Assembly (NCBI RefSeq): GCF_013426205.1
Contig: NC_089426.1
Location: forward strand, 3,348,001 to 3,412,000
Length of the DNA: 64,000 bases
From: Metarhizium brunneum
Lineage: Eukaryota > Ascomycota > Sordariomycetes > Hypocreales > Clavicipitaceae
Direction of reading: 5' to 3'
Position numbers and translations under genes: made by a program. Every line of letters starts with the position of its first letter. Position 1 is the first letter of the stretch. The notes under the pieces were generated by a model. That model ran no database searches, was not told the DNA's origin, and saw only the letters and a program-made list of their open reading frames with translations. This document shows, in pieces, positions 50,040-61,522 of the stretch.

Positions 50040-53000
50040 TCACATTACCGTACATTCCCCGTCTTGTCGTTCCTTCTCAATTCTACTGCGTGAAAGTCGT
50101 TCCCGAGGTCTAACAGGTCCGCCCTTGCCTGCACGTTTGAGGTCTTCAAGACGATCTCTCGCCTTGGGGAAGTCTTGCGCTAATAACGTAGAACGTCAGT
50201 ATCACCGAAGTGGTAGCTTGGTGGTAAAACGAGTAAAAATGTCTGAAGACAACGTACCAGCAGCTCTCCAATACCATCGTTTTGCATCTTCCAAGTTGGC
50301 AGGGACGCCAATCCCAACTTCTGTAAAGTATCCCATCGCGTATTCAGCCTTTGCCAGGCCGGCCACAGCCGCTTTTCTTGCCCAGAGGTATGCCTCTGTA
50401 TCGCTCTGGTTCAGAACTCCTGGGCTTCCCGTCAGGTACCATCCACTAAGCGCTAGCTCTGACTGATGTTCTTCCTGCTGAGCTGCCTGCGAATACCAAT
50501 AGATAGATTGCCTGGAGTCAATTGGGCAGCCAAGAGCGCCATGTTCAAATGCACAGCCAAGCCGATACTGTGAGTACTTGTAGCCTAAATCTGCAGCCTG
50601 CTGAAACAGGCTCAGGGCGTAGCCTTCATCTCGGATAATAGCGTCGTTAGGTTGCGCCGATTCGTAAAGCAGTCCGAGCTCATGGAGCGCATGCGGATTC
50701 TCTGCATCCGCCCTCTCTGCAGCACGCTTCAACCAGCCTACAGCCTCGCGCGGATTTCTAGGCTGACCCAACAGTCCCTTGAGGAGAATCATACCTACCT
50801 TATACATGGCTGGGGGGTCGCCGAGCGTAGCTGCGCGCTTGTACCACTGCATCGCTTTGAGGGGGTCTTTGCGCGTGCCACCACCATCTTCATGACCAAT
50901 CTCACAACACACCGCGGTTCGATACGCAGCAGCAGCATGCCCTACTTTGGCCGCTGACTGATACAGAGTAAAGGCTTCTTTGTTATCCGGCTCGTGGCCA
51001 AACAGACCCTTGCCGAGGCTATCAGCCAAAACAAACATGGCCTCTGAGTTTTGTGCGTTGGAAAGCTTTTTGAGAACCTTGTGCGAATCCATGAGGTATC
51101 TCTCACGGGCCTTCATCCGCTGCTTAGGGTCAGGCAGCTTTGGAGCCAGCACATCGGCAGCTTGAATGAGGCGCTTTGCTAGACGCAGAGCTGATTCCTG
51201 GTCGTTGGCGTTCACCTTAATAACCATTCGCAGACGTTCGAGCTCCTGCGGCGTCACTGGCTCCTGAAGCTGTCCTGCTTCCACAGAAGCGGGATATCCA
51301 CCTCCAACATGCCCGGCCTGTTGTTGCTGTTGCTGAGGCGGCAGGGATTGGTTGTATTGTTGGGACGGTTGCTGCTGCTGCTGCTGCTGTACAACGCCGT
51401 AGTTTCGAACAGGGGGAGGCCGGTTATTCATATTCACCACGGAGTTAGCCATCAACCCTGGACGAACCGGCGTAGGATGTGAAGGAAGGGTATCGATATT
51501 CGTTTGCGTCGACGACGTTGCGCCATGCCGGACCATCCCCATGGCACCTCCGCCTCTCACATCTTGAATGGGACCCGGGGGTGCACTGGGTCCTCGCGGA
51601 GGCAACTGATCGTAACCAGCGGGCGGCGCACCATATCCCTGGCCGAATCCCGGCTGGTAAGGCTTCACTTGTGGCATAGGGGGCATGGAAGGTATATCAC
51701 CAGCCATCTCAAAGACCGCAGCTTGTGGTTCGTGAAAATTGGCCTCGGACTTGGCGTGATGAAGTCTCGGCATACCATGCGCACCGGGCTGCGTCTGCTC
51801 TGTTGCGGGACGCATCGACTGGTCGAAGGATCCGCGGCCTGGGTCGGCAGGTGCAGACTGGAAATCGGGATAACTAGACCTGGCCGGCTCAGCTCCGTAC
51901 TGATTCCGCGGATCGGAATCGTTGACTCCGGGACCGTCGTAATATGAGTCGTACAAATCGTCAACCGACGATGACGGACCCGGGTGAGGAGCCTGTCCCG
52001 TTGGTGCTGCAGCGCCGCCGTATGCCCCTCGGTCGTCATTGTATGCTCCACCACCATAAGGGTCCGCAGACGGTGTCTGACGATCTGCTGGGTAAATCCT
52101 TTGTGGGGGAGGGCGATGGCCGCTGGCCGTTGCAGGTCTTGCTGGCACGCTTCCTGCTCCGGAGACTCCATTGAAAGGTGCTGTACCTACTCGTCGCGGT
52201 GGAGGCATATTTTGTGAGGAACCAAAATCGTTAACTGGCATCGTCATGCTCCTTGCTGGAGGACCGAATTCGTTCCCTACGGGTCGCTGCGGCCCACCGC
52301 CGTACGCACCATCATAATGGCCAAAATTACCACCAGCCTGTCCAGCAGGCAGGCCTTGTTGCGGACCCCCATAGCCCTGATCTGGACTTCGTGCTGTTTC
52401 ATAGCTCGATCTCCCATCAGCCCTTGACCGTTGTCCATTCAAGTCCATAGCTGACATTTGGCCAGCCAGCTGTCGTTCCTGGTCATAGCCATTATATCCG
52501 GCCGCTGGATGATTCGGAGGGGGTCTTCGGCCTGTATAAAAGGCAAGGGGAAAGTGGAAGCGTCAGTACAAATATGTTCAGATGCGCAGGATCTTCCCAG
52601 CCGTGCAAAAGCTTACCGCCATAATCTCCTTGGGGATATTGACCAGGTCGCGCTCCAGGAGGACCACCTCGTGGTGGCATGCCACGACCAGGTCCTGGTC
52701 CCATGCCTCTACCCTGCGGATATGGACCTCCCCGGGTTCCGTCAGCAGTTCCAGGACGAGGTATAGAGCCACCTTCCTTTGCGTACGGATGCATTGGGCC
52801 TCCTCTTCCCGGGCCAGGCACATAATTGTCTTGATATCGTCGAGCTCCATCGTCTCTGTAGCCTCCTCCCTGGCCATCGTAGGCATATCCATTTTGATAA
52901 TCATTATAAGCTTGTCGACCGCCGAATTGCTGCTGCGGGGGAGCTTCGTTGTATCCTCCCTGGGGTGCAGGACGGCGCGCCGCTGGACCAGCATACGGTC

Positions 53001-53040
53001 GCTGACCTCCACCTCCACCATAGCCTCCCTGGTAGGCCAT
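50040..53040 (-). CDS. Sel1-repeat chitin synthase activator, SKT5/CHS4 type, prenylated
   Basis: Three exons: 53040-52617, 52531-50258, 50179-50040; 945 residues, introns of 85 and 78 nt in phase. The N-terminal half (about 1-510) is disordered, rich in Gly, Pro, Gln, Tyr (RGG/GGY-like blocks, poly-Gln). From about residue 570 to 900 there are seven or more Sel1/TPR-like repeats (AMFVLADSLGKGLFG, AAYRTAVCCEIGHE, AMYKVGMILLKG, ALHELGLLYE, SQYRLGCAFEHG). Without the last intron the frame ends early; with it the tail is basic and ends in CTVM, a CaaX farnesylation box. SKT5/CHS4 proteins recruit and activate a class IV chitin synthase at the plasma membrane and bud or septum sites. Confidence 0.9.
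51370..51388. repeat. CTG trinucleotide run (polyglutamine)
   Basis: About six CTG/GCT units inside the SKT5-like gene, coding for a glutamine run on the minus strand. Confidence 0.8.
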
Positions 53041-55580
53041 GTCGATTGTTGCGTGTCAGGGTATGAAAGGTGGCGATGCGAACGGGGCGCTTTCTCGTTC
53101 GACGCCGAAGACTAGGAGTTGCTGTCTGCTTAAAAAGCTATATGTGATCGAGGAAGAAGACAACAAGATACTGCATATCCCATATCCGAGACGACAGGCC
53201 ACACACACCGCGCACCCAAATACCAAGAGTCGCGAAGAGATACCGGGGCGCGGCAAACGATAAGGGGAGGCGCGGAATGAGGAGGAAAAAAAAAAACAGA
53301 AAAAGAAAAACAAATAACACGGACAAAAAAGAGCTGATGTTGGTCGTCCTCGGTTTCACAGCGACTGCTTAACAAGGCATCGGGAAGTGGTTTGTGTCAA
53401 AGGCAGCGGTCCGACGTCAATCTGGGGCGGGTGGTGTTTCGACTTGGGGCGCACGGAATCGACAGTTTCGACAGTGAACGCGCCCGTGTGTCTGCAGACA
53501 CCAGACGCAACAGAGGTGACGGCGACCTCACGGCTGGATCGTGGACCGATGAGCTGTGATTTGTCGTCGTGGGACTGAGAAACGTCTACTCGGTGCTTGA
53601 CCAGGCGTGGGGGACAAGGAGCAAGTAAGCTGATGGAGGTGCTTAAGCCAGAGTGTAGTCGTTATGCCTTCAATGTTGTGGCAGGGAAAGTACCGGGCGT
53701 GTTGGACAAGCTAGAAGAAGAGGATAGTTGCACAAGAGGGAGGAAGCGCGCAGCGTGTGGTTGCCATGAGGTATTGTTGTGCTTGGTCAATTCTGCTCGG
53801 CCAAGGTGGAGGTCAAGATGTGGATGTCACAATGGAACACTTGAGCCAAGCCAAAGTGCATAGGTCCGGTGGGGATTGGGTTTGGACTGAATGCATGTAT
53901 CACTGCTACAACCGACACGCGCTCGACGGTCAAGAGGGAAAGAGCGAGGGATGATGCGAGCTCCCCAAGCCAAGCTAGCTGCTGCCAAGGAGCCCTGCCG
54001 CTTGACGTTAGACACCAGGCGTTAAAGTTTGCGGCACAGAAGGAGCATCTGAGTGATCAACGATCAAGAAGTGGTGGTGGTTGATGGTTGGCGGCGCCAA
54101 CGTTAGAAATGTCCACGCCGGTGAGGGGCGGGAAGCTGCAGGGGCTAAAAAAGGGGGGCAGGCATGCGACAGAAAGCATTGCGCATGTACATGCGGAGTT
54201 CAGAGGACTGGCAGGCAGTACGCCATATACGTCGAAGTACTATGTACCGTCTACTTAGTCTGGTGGTTGTTGCTGGCAGGTCCAACATTGCGCAGACGAA
54301 CCAAGTGACAATGTCAACCGGTTCAGATGCAATGCCAACGGCGTCAACCTCCGTCCTGCCGCATGCCACCTGGATCGAGGAGACCAGCTGACCACGGCCG
54401 CTGTGGTGTCGCCTTGTCGCCTACGCCAGGTCATCTGGCCATGTGCTCAAAAGGACCGTTGGCATCCAGTCCCTGCCAGTCCCGTCAATGCTGCTTCTAA
54501 AGTTAGAGCTGGTACCTGCAGCTGTGGGCAAGCGAATGCGGCATCCAGCCCGTCCTAAGCGTTCCAACTCTCCCAACCTTGCCCGTCCATTGAATGTGGC
54601 ATCGGCCAATCTGACGGAGCATGCTCATTTGATGACAGGAAATTGGACAATCCATCAGGCTAGACTGCGAGTTCCAAGCTTCATTCTTTCCCAACATGGG
54701 TGCCACGGTGAGCATGGACTTATTGCTAGTATTATAGTTTCCTGTCTAACGTCCAGACGAGAATGCCTACGGAGTACAATCCAATCAATGCGCAGCTTGC
54801 CGCCCTCGACTCGCGCTTCTTCCTTGATACCGAAGCGTGGTTCTGGATTCGCTGTCGACTGTTCATCTCAAGACGAGGCTTAGTACGGAGTAGGGAGTAC
54901 AGAGTAATACTACACAACGCAATTTAATGACCCAGATCCCTACCCCTACCCGGTGAACCGCTGGCGCTGATTGGAGCAGGACAACGACCACCAGAATAAA
55001 ATGTCGTGGCTGAGTCTCACAAGCATGAACCAATGACGAGGCATCTCCAGCAATGTCCAGCAATGGTCACAGGCTCTGCCCATGCCCGACGTTACCGTTG
55101 TGTTTTGCAAGTTTCATTCGCCGCTGTATCAAAATGCCAGCATCTGGCCAGCATCATTGGCCATGGCCATTTATCCGCCAACGTTGCGCGCACCTGTAAC
55201 AAAACGGTTCGGATGATACTGGCCCGTCAAACAAAATAGTTGTCGTCCATGCAGTAGCGTAAATAGGTAGCCGCCGGATGGCGCCTCTTCCACCCGATGC
55301 CTGGTAGTAGTATATATCTGCCATCCCATGAGGTGTGTGTGACATGCTTGGCGCGCCGCAACTTGACTGTGAGAGAACCTACCCTTCGCTGTGTTTACGA
55401 TGCAGTAAATTTGCGGCGTCACGATATAATTTGATAACGGTACTCCGTACTAAGGCAACCATCCGATTCATTCATAATGCTGCCTTATCAAGGCGGTGGT
55501 CCGATGACCGCGCACCATATCGAATCCAAACCATCTCAACTTGGAGCTTTACTCCTATTCAAAGACGATTGATTATAAAC
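53041..55580. other. SKT5-like promoter and gene-free stretch
   Basis: Directly upstream of the SKT5-like ATG the sense strand is CT-rich (53270-53330), as in strong fungal promoters. Further out there are only short domain-less frames. TACGGAGTA occurs at 54768 and 54884, and TACTCCGTA at 55441, 140 nt before the small gene relic. Confidence 0.4.
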
Positions 55581-56025
55581 ATGAGGACGACAATAGACCC
55601 AGTGGAAGATCTAGCCAAAGCTCTCGTCGATCTTTGCATTGATGACATGGGCCTATTAATAAAGCAGCCTCCCCACGTTTACGTTGACCCATGGAATGAC
55701 AAAGAGGACAAGTTCAACCGTTTCTAGGTCCCAACCTCGATTTTCGACCTCCGGGTGAGCGAGTTGGAGGAGAAAATTGGCATGAAAGCCCTAGGAAGGG
55801 CGATAGTCGAATGCAAATCGCCCAGTTCATTGCTGCAATCCAACGCTGGGGTACCGACTCGGAAGGTAAGTCCCCGTTGCTGGTGACTTTGCTGAATATG
55901 TTTAAGTGAGGGTATGATTTGATACAGGAGAACACCAAAAAGGAGGTATAAGCATTGCCATCTTTCAGATGCCGGACATGATAAGACGAGTGAGGTCAAG
56001 GTCAAGACATCGGGTAGTAAGATAG
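55581..56025 (+). pseudogene. Small gene relic with single-base frameshift
   Basis: An ATG at 55581 opens 48 codons that read as ordinary protein (PVEDLAKALVDLCIDDMG, then PPHVYVDPWNDKEDKFNRF) and hit TAG at 55725. In the +1-shifted frame the sequence continues as protein (FRPPGERVGGENWHE, QIAQFIAAIQRWGTDSE) to a good donor GTAAGT at 55866. A 62-nt intron ends at ATACAG (55927), and a further 32 codons (ISIAIFQMPDM) end at TAG, 56023-56025. One missing T in the run at 55721-55723 would explain the break, so it is either a young pseudogene or a sequencing error. No family is recognised. Total about 130 residues. Confidence 0.45.
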
Positions 56026-56623
56026 AGCTCATCTAAGCATTTATGCGTCCAGTTCATGCGGGTAGAAGCTCGCCAATTCCGTCGCCCATTGCTATGCAAA
56101 GTATGAAGGCAGGATGAGGTGGAGAATTGGTTAATTTAATGTTGGTTACGGAGTAATTTTTGACGGATAATGCGTTGCAGCCCAGTCAAGATTACCATCC
56201 ATGCATTAACCTACCAGGGGACCTTGGTCTCGGAGTGTTTTGTAGTGTTAAACGACTCACACAATACAGATATGTCCTCGCCTTGAGACTGGTCAAGAAT
56301 GCACCTAGGTTATTGCAAGGACAAACTTTCAGCTACACTACTCATGTATACATAGCCGTCTCTAGCCCGGCATGTGAAGTCCGTCCCAAGCGAACGCCTT
56401 GCCATGCCAGCCGCTACTCCCAGAAGGCTGATTTGGCCCAGCACCTGGGCAGTAGACGTTTTCAATAGAAGCGATAGCAACCGTCCAACGACGTCCGCGC
56501 GCGCTGGTCAAATATACACAGTCGCCTGGTAGCGGGTGCATGAATCGGGGTCCAAGCCCGGAATCCATTCAACAGAAACTCGGCTCGCTCGGCTCCGTCT
56601 CTGAGCTGGGTATCTTGCGCCTC
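56026..56623. other. Gene-free gap
   Basis: No coding frame is supported; one TACGGAGTA at 56147. It holds the 3' UTR of the oxygenase gene ending at 56624. Confidence 0.45.
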
Positions 56624-57588
56624 TCATCTTTGGACGCATAAGTCAGTTCTCAGAACCCACTTCTCGCCCGACTTCACCTCCCGCCCTTCGTGCTGTTGAA
56701 CGACGGTTAGTTGTCGGTCTTGCCAGCATTTCCGTCGCGCATAGACGTACCAATAAACAGTCGTCGCCGTGCTTATGCAGCAGTAGAGTGCCGGTTTCCA
56801 ATGACACGGCGATTTCCTCCGAGGGGAGTTTCCGATCATTCGGGTAAAACACAGTCTCTCCGCCGACGCAGCCTTCGGCGGAGGACGTGAGATACAAAAG
56901 CAGAGTCCAGGTTGTACGTACAGGCGTGGGCGGTGCTGTGGCAAGAGTCAAGTTGTTGGAGTCGTCATCTGCAGCGCCCGCGTGAGCAAGAGGCGATGCG
57001 AATAGGCAGCAGGACACTTGGAAACACACCTACAATGACAGTCGAAATACTGGCCCTTGGAATATCGGTAGACGCGTATGTTTGGATTCAGGCCAACGGG
57101 CTGTCCGCCCCTGTGAATGAAAATGGACTCAGCATGTCGGCATGTCAACCTCGGCCGGTGCGCACATGAAACAAATTTACAAGTTTTTTTTCGTTTTGAG
57201 TAACAACGACGTACCAAAGGTTTCGAACGTCCTCATTTTCAGTCAGTGCCTCCTTCAGCCCCGTAGATTCCCAGAGTCTGTTCGCAAAGACGGCATCGTC
57301 GACCTGGAAGCGATCATTCACTCGAACGGCCTCCCCGCGCTTGGGCTTTCCGGGAGTCGTCTGCAGTGGCAGGGTTTTAAAAAACGTCACGTAGTCTCTG
57401 CAGAGAGACTTGGGGAAGAACGAGGCGATTGTGGCAATTTTTGACGTTGCGGGATGTAATTCAGGCGTCAGCTCGACGACGGGCAACGGCGGCTTGAATT
57501 GTGGCCAGTCCGGAAGGGTGACCGCTTTGGTTGGTGTTGAAGCTGTGGAATGTACTTTTGACGGCTTCGCCGACCTTGGCTTGGGCAT
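56624..57588 (-). CDS. 2-oxoglutarate/Fe(II) oxygenase, prolyl 4-hydroxylase-like
   Basis: Four exons: 57588-57215, 57110-57034, 56968-56751, 56692-56624; 245 residues, all junctions in phase. The first 124 residues include SFFPKSLCRDYVTFFKTLPL and the NDRFQVDDAVFANRLW segment typical of fungal P4Hc proteins. The double-stranded beta-helix core follows: YRYSKGQYFDCHYDD supplies the HxD iron ligands (H at about residue 149), GCVGGETVFYP is the conserved turn, and LLLHKHGDDCLLHEG gives the distal His. A later Lys/Arg in GEKWVLRTD would bind 2-oxoglutarate. The usual glutamine before the HxD motif is Cys here. Substrate is unknown. Divergent from AIM11 with a 357-nt gap. Confidence 0.88.
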
Positions 57589-57945
57589 TGCAAGATTCTG
57601 ATGCGTGTACTCCGTACGGCAAGCCTAGGCGCAACGCAGCATGAGAAGAATATCTGACATCAAATGTCTTTTGTTGGTGGCGGGGCGTTGCCGTTTGGTG
57701 CGAAGTCGTCGAGTAGTACTTCATGACCCAGCGCACCAATCAGCTTCCTTCCAGCCAACGATTCAACCGCTCAACCACAAAGTTGCTTCAACTCACTTTT
57801 TCAACTCGACCACACCGTCATTGATGTGCGGCACAACAAAACACCACTGCGAAGAAGCGTAACGTGACCGCCGCACCACAAGGACCCCTTCATTGGATCG
57901 TCCTCCCTCATTCAGCTCACCCCATCGGCCCCCAGATTGCGCCCA
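57589..57945. promoter_or_regulatory. Shared promoter gap of the oxygenase and AIM11 genes
   Basis: This 357-nt gap lies between divergent starts. It contains TACTCCGTAC at 57608, immediately upstream of the oxygenase ATG. Confidence 0.5.
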
Positions 57946-58482
57946 ATGGCCTATGCTTCCACCGCCATGTCCCAACTACCGGGTTCATCGGACGCATCAT
58001 CATCAAGGCAACACGCGCCGGCGCCGCTATCGCCGTCGGAGCGAAAACTGAAGCAGCTGGGACTTCTTTTCGCCGGCGCCGGCTTCATGGCCGCCTCGGT
58101 TGCCGTGACGCGCAGGGCTGTGCTGCGGCGCCAACTCGAGAGCTACCCCAGGTTTTACTCGTCCAACCGGGCCTCGCTGCACATTGATCCGGGGGAGAGG
58201 TCGTTCATGGCCCTGCAAGCGTTGGGACTGGCCACGCTCAATGTTACCAGTTTCGGGATCATGATGATGGGCGGGCTTGCGTATTCCTTTGATCTGTGCA
58301 ACATTGGAGAATTGAGAGAGCGGACGCAGGCCGCGCTACGAAGACCGGGCAACTTCTCGCCAGAGGACGAAAAGGAGATGGAGAAGATGATGGGGTCGAT
58401 TCTGGAAAAGCTGGGGATGCAGAAGCCCGAAGAGGCGCACAAAACAGAGTCAGAGGATAAAAAGACGGAATCCAAGAAGTAG
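57946..58482 (+). CDS. AIM11-like mitochondrial membrane protein
   Basis: Single-exon, 178 residues from the first ATG; an in-frame ATG at 57967 is an alternative start. The N-terminus is Ser/Ala/Pro-rich. Two hydrophobic segments flank a basic loop: LGLLFAGAGFMAASVAV (about 38-55) and LATLNVTSFGIMMMGGLAY (about 95-114). The C-terminus is charged (Glu/Lys) and helical. This layout and the RSFMALQALGLATLNVTSFG block match the AIM11 (altered inheritance of mitochondria 11) family, conserved in ascomycetes. Its function is unknown, and mitochondrial location is family knowledge. Convergent with the small cysteine-rich gene. Confidence 0.83.
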   Translation: MAYASTAMSQLPGSSDASSSRQHAPAPLSPSERKLKQLGLLFAGAGFMAASVAVTRRAVLRRQLESYPRFYSSNRASLHIDPGERSFMALQALGLATLNVTSFGIMMMGGLAYSFDLCNIGELRERTQAALRRPGNFSPEDEKEMEKMMGSILEKLGMQKPEEAHKTESEDKKTESKK

Positions 58483-58850
58483 ACCGTGCCGCCCTTTACC
58501 TTTTCGCATCCACATTTCTTACACCTCGCAACCTTCTCATACAAGTGGAAGTGTCAAATCTCACATCGACACAGATCTGTCACTCTACAACCGCCTGATG
58601 TTCTATCTGTGAGTGTGTTGGACATTAGGCAACACGTCACCACATAAACAGCATCAACATGAACCAATTCAATGCGTCCACACATCAACCCCCTGAGATA
58701 TGAAGCTTGTACTTATATGTATATTAGATATTTCATGATATAGCCCCAGCCTCCGATTTACCAACATGCTCTGCATCGAGGTATCCTAGGATACGCTTCA
58801 CTCCTAAATATAGTTATTATCACACCCTGACGTTCTGCAAAGCACACACC
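58483..58850. other. Convergent 3' gap
   Basis: No coding signal; holds the 3' UTRs of AIM11 and of the cysteine-rich secreted gene. Confidence 0.5.
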
Positions 58851-59219
58851 TCATACTCGAATGCAAATGCCAATCTGGCAATCAATTGCGCCATCACAGG
58901 GACACCGACCCATGTACACTCCGTTAACAGGGCCCGTCGCTAACGCAGCATATAAGAACCCGTTTGGTACCAAGGCGACGCCGCATCCGCCGAGCATTGC
59001 AACTCACCGCATCGCTCATCCAGTTGCGCCAGAGGCTGGCAGCTCCTGCTCCCATCTCTATCGACGCAGCATTCTTCCGAACCACACTGGTTTCCTACAC
59101 GCAGTTAGTCCCTCCTAACGGCCGCGGCGTAGCCACAAGGGAATCGCCGCACCAGGTCCACACACGTCCGCGGCCACGAGCCATGCAAAAGTAGCAACGA
59201 GCCCAAGCGCAACTCTCAT
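58851..59219 (-). CDS. Small secreted 10-cysteine protein, prokineticin/AVIT-like
   Basis: Three exons: 59219-59153, 59094-59008, 58939-58851; 80 residues with both introns in phase. Intron 1 (58 nt, GTGCGG...TAG) has a perfect branch site ACTAAC; intron 2 is 68 nt (GTGAGT...TAG) with a weak branch site. Residues 1-17 form a signal peptide (MRVALGLVATFAWLVAA). The mature part of about 63 residues has ten cysteines at positions 20, 26, 31, 32, 41, 51, 64, 66, 72 and 77, spaced C-x5-C-x4-CC-x8-C-x9-C-x12-C-x-C-x5-C-x4-C. That spacing, with ECC, a Pro after the fifth cysteine and CPC, is what the prokineticin/AVIT/astakine fold shows. Homology and function are inferred from spacing only. It is flanked by AIM11 (tail-to-tail) and pantothenate kinase. 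Read-through of either intron meets a stop. Confidence 0.68.
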
Positions 59220-59948
59220 CGCGGCGTTGGAAGAGGGTCTGAGTATCAGTCGTATTCGATAAAGGCGTGGAATGTGTTTGGGGAGTAGGAAGAAAAAGCC
59301 GACGTGCAAGGCAACAGGCTCGTGTCTACTGTCCGTACGTCACGCACTTCCCAGCACAGGGAGGAGACGCGATCCTCGGAAAACAGGAACTAAATGACGG
59401 CACTGCTGCGCAAACGCTCAGGAATTGAGAGACGTCTGTTCCCGGACATTATTGGTTGTTACGCCATTCGCGCAGCAGGCTTGTTTCATTGTCGGCAGAT
59501 GTTTCAACCAAATTTGTCTTGGATGAGCGTGAGCAAGCGGGAGCATCATCAGGACGGGGGAGAAAATAATGACAAGAAATAGTAGTAGTATTAAAAAAAG
59601 CTATTTTTATATTCCAATCATGTGTTGAACCGTTTCTATATGATTTCTCTGCAAAATGAGGTTGCCGCAGTGTGCTCCAGGATTCTATGTCCATGTAGAT
59701 CAAATCGTTTGCCCCTTTGTGTATGTACATATTTGCAGGCAATTGATGAGCTACCCAGACGGGACCTTGTAATTCCCCCCCATGCGATGTAATGCCCTCG
59801 CTATGGTACTGTCGTAGGAGACGCTTCCATAAATGTTAAAAAAGGCAAAAAATAACAGAGCTGCCTCCCAGTATTTCATCGCCGATAGTTGATCAAACTT
59901 GGACAGCCACATCCAAGAATAGATGATAATGAGTCGAGCCAATGCTGA
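59220..59948. promoter_or_regulatory. Promoter of the cysteine-rich secreted gene and pantothenate kinase 3' region
   Basis: No gene is supported. The region upstream of 59219 on the minus strand contains a CTTTATCG stretch as a weak TATA-like element. Minus-strand frames at 59449-59942 lie downstream of the kinase stop and have no domain. Confidence 0.4.
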
Positions 59949-61522
59949 TTACAATGCCAACGCTTCCTTTACCTTTCCGCTCTTCCTAAGTTCGAGCATT
60001 TCTTCCATGCCCTCAAGACTGTTTCTACGTCCCCAGTTCTTCGGTTGCCGCTTCAAGAATGCGCCAACGGCGCCGAGATAGCCTTCATGCCGCAAGAAAT
60101 AAGCTTGCTTCTCCCCCTTGCTCCAAAACTTCAGACCATAACTGAGAGTGTTCATTGTTTGTCGGTGGCCGCGGATGAATGAGCCGCCAAAGTAAATGTC
60201 CGACACATTGTGTATTTGCGACTGCAAATACGCAATCTGTCCAATGTTATTGGAGACGGCGTATAGTAGCGACCTCGAAATGTCGCTTTCTGTAAACCCC
60301 AACTCTATCGGACCAGCCTTTTCGTTTGGCTGACCCTTGTGCGTGGCGGCCGCGGCTTCCGCCAAGCTCTTCTTGCGAAACACTTTGCCAAAGGATGATG
60401 CAATGGTGGTGCTCTTGAGCCCAATCTTGCCATAGTCGGTGCCATAGATGTCGCCGACAAGCATGTCAACATTGGCATTGTCGCCGTGACCGGCCTGTTC
60501 CAACATTTCGTCAAAGTTTTGAGCGCCCGTCAATAATGACAGCAGTCCCCATAACGTACCCCCGCCAAGCGAGGTGCCGCCAACTCGTTGGTAGGATCGA
60601 GGGCCATCGACTTTCAGGATGGAAACCCCAGACCCAATGTTGACCAAAAGATAAGGATATATCCTTTCCCTCGGAGTCACAAAGTGCATAGGATCGGTCT
60701 CGGAGTACGTAAAGACCTCCCGGGGAATCTCCGTGATGAAGAAATCAAGACCTGTTGCAGAACCAACTTGTTAGTCTTGGCGTAGCGACGAATACAGTAC
60801 CGCGCGTTAGCTCCTCACCGATAATGAGACACTCCATTTCGTCCTCTCTCAGCACGTCAACGCCGAGGGCATCTCGAATCTTGTCGTAAAATTTGTATGC
60901 GCCACCGCCAGTAGCCATGACACACAGCTCTCCGGGCTTGGAGCCATTGAGGGCCAATTGGTTGTCACGCAGGTGCTTCATGAATTCGACACAATCGTCG
61001 ATTCGATCAGTCTCGAAGATCTGAAAGTTTAGCCGGCCGCCGGGTTCCATGGAATGCACCTCACGGGAGAAGTACACCAGCTTAATGAGCGACCCGCCAA
61101 TCTATCCAAGGAAGGGTTTGGGTTAGCGCACAAGTCGTTCGGGTCACAACCAGGTCCCCAATTCTCGCCGCGCCGCGCAATAAGGGGGGGGATACGCAGA
61201 TACTGACATCGACTGCAATATGGCTGACCACGGCGGTGTGGTTTGGCAATCGAATATCGCTCGTCTCGTGATGCGTCGGGCTTCCGCGCCCATTGCCGTG
61301 GGAGTTGGTCGTGCTGCCCACCGCTGGGGTAGACGTATCCGGATCGACGATAAAAGCGCCTTGAACATTGATCTTGACGCTGCCCGGCCTGGTAATGGTG
61401 TTGTTGATCTCCTCCGTCGAAGTCATAGTCCTAGACGCCTCTGCCTCGGTCACAGGCTGCCGCATTGTGACGGCGGCGGTACCACCACCGGCGGGGTCGC
61501 GATGCTCAACGGCGGGCGTCAT
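59949..61522 (-). CDS. Pantothenate kinase, eukaryotic type II
   Basis: Three exons: 61522-61208, 61101-60819, 60751-59949; 466 residues, introns of 106 (donor GTCAGT) and 67 nt in phase. The enzyme phosphorylates pantothenate with ATP, the first and controlling step of CoA synthesis. Visible family marks: AVDIGGSLIKLVYFSRE (phosphate-binding start, about residue 103), MATGGGAYKFYD, ECLIIGLDFFITEIP, LVNIGSGVSILKVDG, GGTSLGGGTLWGLLSLLTG, the GDIYGTDYGKIGL segment and YFGGSFIRGH. The first 100 residues are low-complexity. The ATG at 61522 is the first in frame, but internal ATGs at codons 20 and 33 are equally possible starts. Confidence 0.93.

Noticed and set aside
52578..53021. Long frames on both strands over the SKT5-like N-terminus
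   Set aside because: Shadows of the repetitive Gly/Pro/Gln-rich coding region.
54443..54883. 146-codon plus-strand frame
   Set aside because: No domain, and it contains one full copy (54768) of the intergenic 9-mer.
17060..61522. Functional cluster of ketopantoate reductase and pantothenate kinase
   Set aside because: They lie about 40 kb apart with unrelated genes between; both touching the CoA pathway is probably coincidence.
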